Origin: DASZVN01 sp035547055
Lineage (GTDB): Bacteria; Pseudomonadota; Alphaproteobacteria; Rhizobiales; Methylopilaceae
NCBI GenBank assembly: GCA_035547055.1
Contig: DASZVN010000172.1
Span: forward strand, 1 to 10,711
DNA length: 10,711 nt
Reading direction: 5' to 3'
Position 1 is the stretch's first letter. Every line of letters starts with the position of its first letter. Below the pieces are notes generated by a model, which ran no database searches, was not told the DNA's origin, and saw only the letters and a program-made list of their open reading frames with translations. This document shows, piece by piece, positions 6,704 through 10,711 of the stretch. Both the position numbers and the translations under genes were made by a program.

Positions 6704-6787
6704 ATGCTCGACCTCGCGATGGTGGTGCTCGGCGTCGCGCTGTTCGGCGCGGGGCTCGGCTATGTCGCGCTCTGCGAGCGGCTGTGA
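6704..6787 (+). CDS. 27-residue hydrophobic peptide upstream of kdpF
   Basis: This small ORF encodes a single-span membrane peptide that begins MLDLAMVVLG and ends LCERL, with a central Ala/Gly/Val/Leu segment. GGAG at 6693-6696, seven bases before the ATG, gives it a better ribosome binding site than kdpF itself. Its stop is 10 bases before kdpF, the same spacing as between kdpF and kdpA, so it looks like a true member of the operon. From memory, similar short peptides ending in C(E/D)RL-like residues occur before kdpF in other GC-rich bacteria, but I cannot verify this here. By analogy with KdpF it may bind or stabilise a membrane complex. Its function is unknown and expression is unproven. 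Confidence 0.6.
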   Translation: MLDLAMVVLGVALFGAGLGYVALCERL

Positions 6788-6797
6788 GGCCAGGGCC

Positions 6798-6887
6798 ATG
6801 CTCCTCGACTACAGCCTCGGCGGGCTCGTGACGGCCTTTGTGCTGATCTACCTGGTCTACGCGCTCGTCCGCCCGGAACGGTTCTGA
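6798..6887 (+). CDS. kdpF: K+-transporting ATPase small subunit KdpF
   Basis: KdpF is a 29-residue single-span inner-membrane peptide that stabilises the KdpFABC potassium pump. The ORF is exactly 29 residues, the size of the E. coli protein. It starts MLLDYSLGGL, has one membrane helix (VTAFVLIYLVYALV) and ends with the family's RPERF tail. The ATG at 6798 is preferred over an in-frame start at 6684, because residues before it are arginine/serine-rich and overlap the small peptide ORF in another frame. The ribosome binding site is modest. It lies 10 bases after the small peptide ORF and 10 bases before kdpA. Confidence 0.92.
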   Translation: MLLDYSLGGLVTAFVLIYLVYALVRPERF

Positions 6888-6897
6888 GGCGGCGCCG

Positions 6898-8607
6898 ATG
6901 ACCCTGGCCGGCTGGCTCCAGATCGCCCTCTTCTGCGCCCTCGTCGTTGCGCTGGTGAAGCCGCTCGGCGGCTACATGGCCCGCGTCTTCGGCGGCGACA
7001 GGACCCTCCTGTCACCCCTCCTCCGTCCGGTCGAGCGGGGCTTCTACACCGCCGCGGGCGTCGATCCCGAGGCCGAGCAGCACTGGACGCGCTACGCCGC
7101 GGCGATGCTCGCCTTCAACCTCTCGGGCTTCGTTCTCCTCTATGCGCTCCAGCGGCTGCAGGCGCTCCTGCCGCTCGATCCGCAGGGCTTCGGCGCCGTG
7201 GCGCCCGACCTCGCCTTCGACACCGCGATCAGCTTCGTCACCAACACCAACTGGCAGAACTATGCCGGCGAAAGCACGATGTCCCATCTCGTGCAGATGG
7301 CCGGCCTGACGGTGCAGAACTTCGTCTCGGCCGCAACCGGCATGGCGCTCGCCGTCGCGCTGATCCGCGGCTTCGCGCGGCGCTCGGCCAAGACGATCGG
7401 CAATTTCTGGGCCGACCTCACCCGCGCCACGCTCTATGTCCTCCTGCCGCTCTCCGTCGTCGTCGCGCTCGTCCTGATGTGGCAGGGCGTGCCGCAGACG
7501 CTCGCGCCCTCGGTCGACGCGACGACGCTCGAAGGCGCGCACCAGACGATCGCGCTCGGACCGGTGGCGAGCCAGGAAGCGATCAAGATGCTCGGCACCA
7601 ACGGGGGCGGCTTCTTCAACGCCAACTCCGCCCATCCGTTCGAGAACCCGACGCCTTTCGCCAACCTGATCGAGATGCTCGCGATCTTTGCGATCGGCGC
7701 GGCGCTGACCAACGTCTTCGGTCGCATGGTCGGCGACGAGCGCCAGGGCTGGGCGATCCTCGCCGCGATGGGCGTGCTGTTCGTCGCCGGCGTTGCGGTC
7801 TGCTACTGGGCCGAGGCCCAGGGCAACCCGGCGCTGACCGCGCTCGGCGTCGATCCATCCATGGGCAACATGGAGGGCAAGGAGGTCCGCTTCGGCGCGG
7901 CGCTCTCGGCGCTGTTCGCCGTCGTCACCACGGCCGCCTCCTGCGGCGCCGTCAACGCCATGCACGACAGCTTCACCGCGCTCGGCGGGCTCGTGCCGCT
8001 CGTCAACATGCAGCTCGGCGAGATCATCGTCGGCGGCGTCGGCGCCGGCCTCTACGGCATGCTGCTGTTCGCCGTGATCGCGGTCTTCGTCGCCGGGCTG
8101 ATGGTCGGCCGCACGCCGGAATATCTCGGCAAGAAGATCGAGGGCCGCGAGGTCAAGATGACCATGCTGGCCGTGCTCTGCCTGCCGCTCATGATGCTCG
8201 GCCTGACAGCGCTCGCCGCAGTCGTCCCGGCCGGGCTTGCCGGCGTCGCCAATCCCGGCCCGCACGGCTTCACCGAGATGCTCTATGCCTACACCTCGGG
8301 GGCCGCGAACAACGGCTCGGCCTTCGGCGGGCTCTCGGGCAACACGCCCTTCTACAATCTCACGCTCGCGCTCGCGATGTTCGTCGGCCGCTTCTTCATG
8401 ATCGTGCCGATGCTGGCGCTGGCCGGCGCGCTCGCGGCGAAGAAGCTGGTGCCGCCCTCGGCCGGCACCTTCCCAACCCATGGCGGCCTGTTCGTCGGGC
8501 TCCTCGTCGGCGTCGTCGTCATCGTGGTCGGCCTCACCTTCTTCCCGGCGCTCGCGCTCGGCCCCGGCGTCGAGGCGCTCGCGATGCGGCGCGGCATCCT
8601 GTTCTGA
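6898..8607 (+). CDS. kdpA: K+-transporting ATPase channel-like subunit KdpA
   Basis: KdpA is the potassium-selective membrane subunit of the KdpFABC pump, related to the Trk/Ktr/HKT superfamily. The 569-residue product is close to the usual length (557 in E. coli). All four filter-type loops are recognisable: TNTNWQNYAGE (115-125, with Gln120 matching the E. coli Gln116 position), GTNGGGFFNANSAHPFENP (from 233), SCGAVNAMHDSF (from 348) and AANNGSAFGG (around 469-478). Hydrophobic helices fill the rest, starting with LQIALFCALVVALVKPLGGY. The gene begins at ATG 6898, 10 bases after kdpF, and ends 12 bases before kdpB. It appears intact and functional. Expression is normally induced by potassium limitation through KdpD/KdpE, but neither gene is in this window. 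Confidence 0.98.
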   Translation: MTLAGWLQIALFCALVVALVKPLGGYMARVFGGDRTLLSPLLRPVERGFYTAAGVDPEAEQHWTRYAAAMLAFNLSGFVLLYALQRLQALLPLDPQGFGAVAPDLAFDTAISFVTNTNWQNYAGESTMSHLVQMAGLTVQNFVSAATGMALAVALIRGFARRSAKTIGNFWADLTRATLYVLLPLSVVVALVLMWQGVPQTLAPSVDATTLEGAHQTIALGPVASQEAIKMLGTNGGGFFNANSAHPFENPTPFANLIEMLAIFAIGAALTNVFGRMVGDERQGWAILAAMGVLFVAGVAVCYWAEAQGNPALTALGVDPSMGNMEGKEVRFGAALSALFAVVTTAASCGAVNAMHDSFTALGGLVPLVNMQLGEIIVGGVGAGLYGMLLFAVIAVFVAGLMVGRTPEYLGKKIEGREVKMTMLAVLCLPLMMLGLTALAAVVPAGLAGVANPGPHGFTEMLYAYTSGAANNGSAFGGLSGNTPFYNLTLALAMFVGRFFMIVPMLALAGALAAKKLVPPSAGTFPTHGGLFVGLLVGVVVIVVGLTFFPALALGPGVEALAMRRGILF

Positions 8608-8619
8608 ACGGTGGCCATC

Positions 8620-10680
<2,061 letters not shown>

Positions 10681-10685
10681 AGGAG
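10681..10685 (+). promoter_or_regulatory. Ribosome binding site of kdpC
   Basis: AGGAG begins immediately after the kdpB stop codon and lies nine bases before ATG 10695. It identifies the start of the next gene although only its first codons are in the window. Confidence 0.75.
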
Positions 10686-10694
10686 CCCCGCCCC

Positions 10695-10711
10695 ATGCTC
10701 CGCGAACTCCG
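10695..10711 (+). CDS. kdpC: KdpC, potassium-transporting ATPase subunit C (first codons only)
   Basis: The ORF starts 14 bases after the kdpB stop behind an AGGAG site and is cut by the window edge after MLREL. This resembles the usual short N-terminus of KdpC before its single membrane helix. The kdpB-kdpC order is almost universal. KdpC is a periplasm-facing accessory subunit of the pump. Assignment rests mainly on position, since only five full codons are visible. Confidence 0.8.

Noticed and set aside
6684..6887. A 67-residue version of KdpF starting upstream at 6684
   Set aside because: The extra 38 residues are Ser/Arg/Ala-rich and overlap the 27-residue ORF in another frame. KdpF from ATG 6798 has exactly the family length of 29.

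Overview
The window looks like a chromosomal segment of a GC-rich alphaproteobacterium. This rests on the high G+C third-position bias, the Tat-exported binding protein, the PotABCD-like importer and the short kdpF-led kdp operon. I cannot name a genus. It holds two well-defined operon-scale systems separated by a short island of lower G+C.

Left part (1-5504): a flavin-dependent monooxygenase of the NtaA/SnaA/DszA family runs leftward and is cut by the window edge. It is divergent from a complete rightward ABC importer operon: a Tat-dependent periplasmic binding protein, two membrane permeases and an ATPase of the polyamine/iron-type (PotD-PotB-PotC-PotA-like) group. The 226-base gap between them contains two face-to-face sigma70-like promoters whose -10 elements lie on the same bases, inside the spacer of a perfect inverted repeat (CGGGAC-N6-GTCCCG). 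That arrangement suggests one regulator controls both sides. The inferred role is uptake of an unidentified small organic compound followed by its cytoplasmic oxidation. The substrate cannot be read from the sequence.

Middle part (5505-6703): this stretch has clearly lower G+C and contains one leftward gene for a DUF4336-type (metallo-beta-lactamase-like) protein of unknown function. Non-coding flanks of about 260 and 240 bases lie on either side. It may be a later insertion between the two operons.

Right part (6704-10711): the high-affinity potassium uptake operon kdp, with kdpF, kdpA, kdpB and the first codons of kdpC. A 27-residue membrane-peptide ORF lies immediately upstream of kdpF with its own ribosome binding site. 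All genes are spaced 10-14 bases apart. The selectivity-filter loops of KdpA and the P-type ATPase residues of KdpB are intact, so a working pump is expected. No kdpD/kdpE regulator genes are visible here.

The most worthwhile leads are the shared divergent control region, the monooxygenase-transporter pairing, the mutually exclusive hairpins between the binding-protein and permease genes, and the extra small ORF ahead of kdpF. I found no RNA genes, CRISPR array or insertion sequence.
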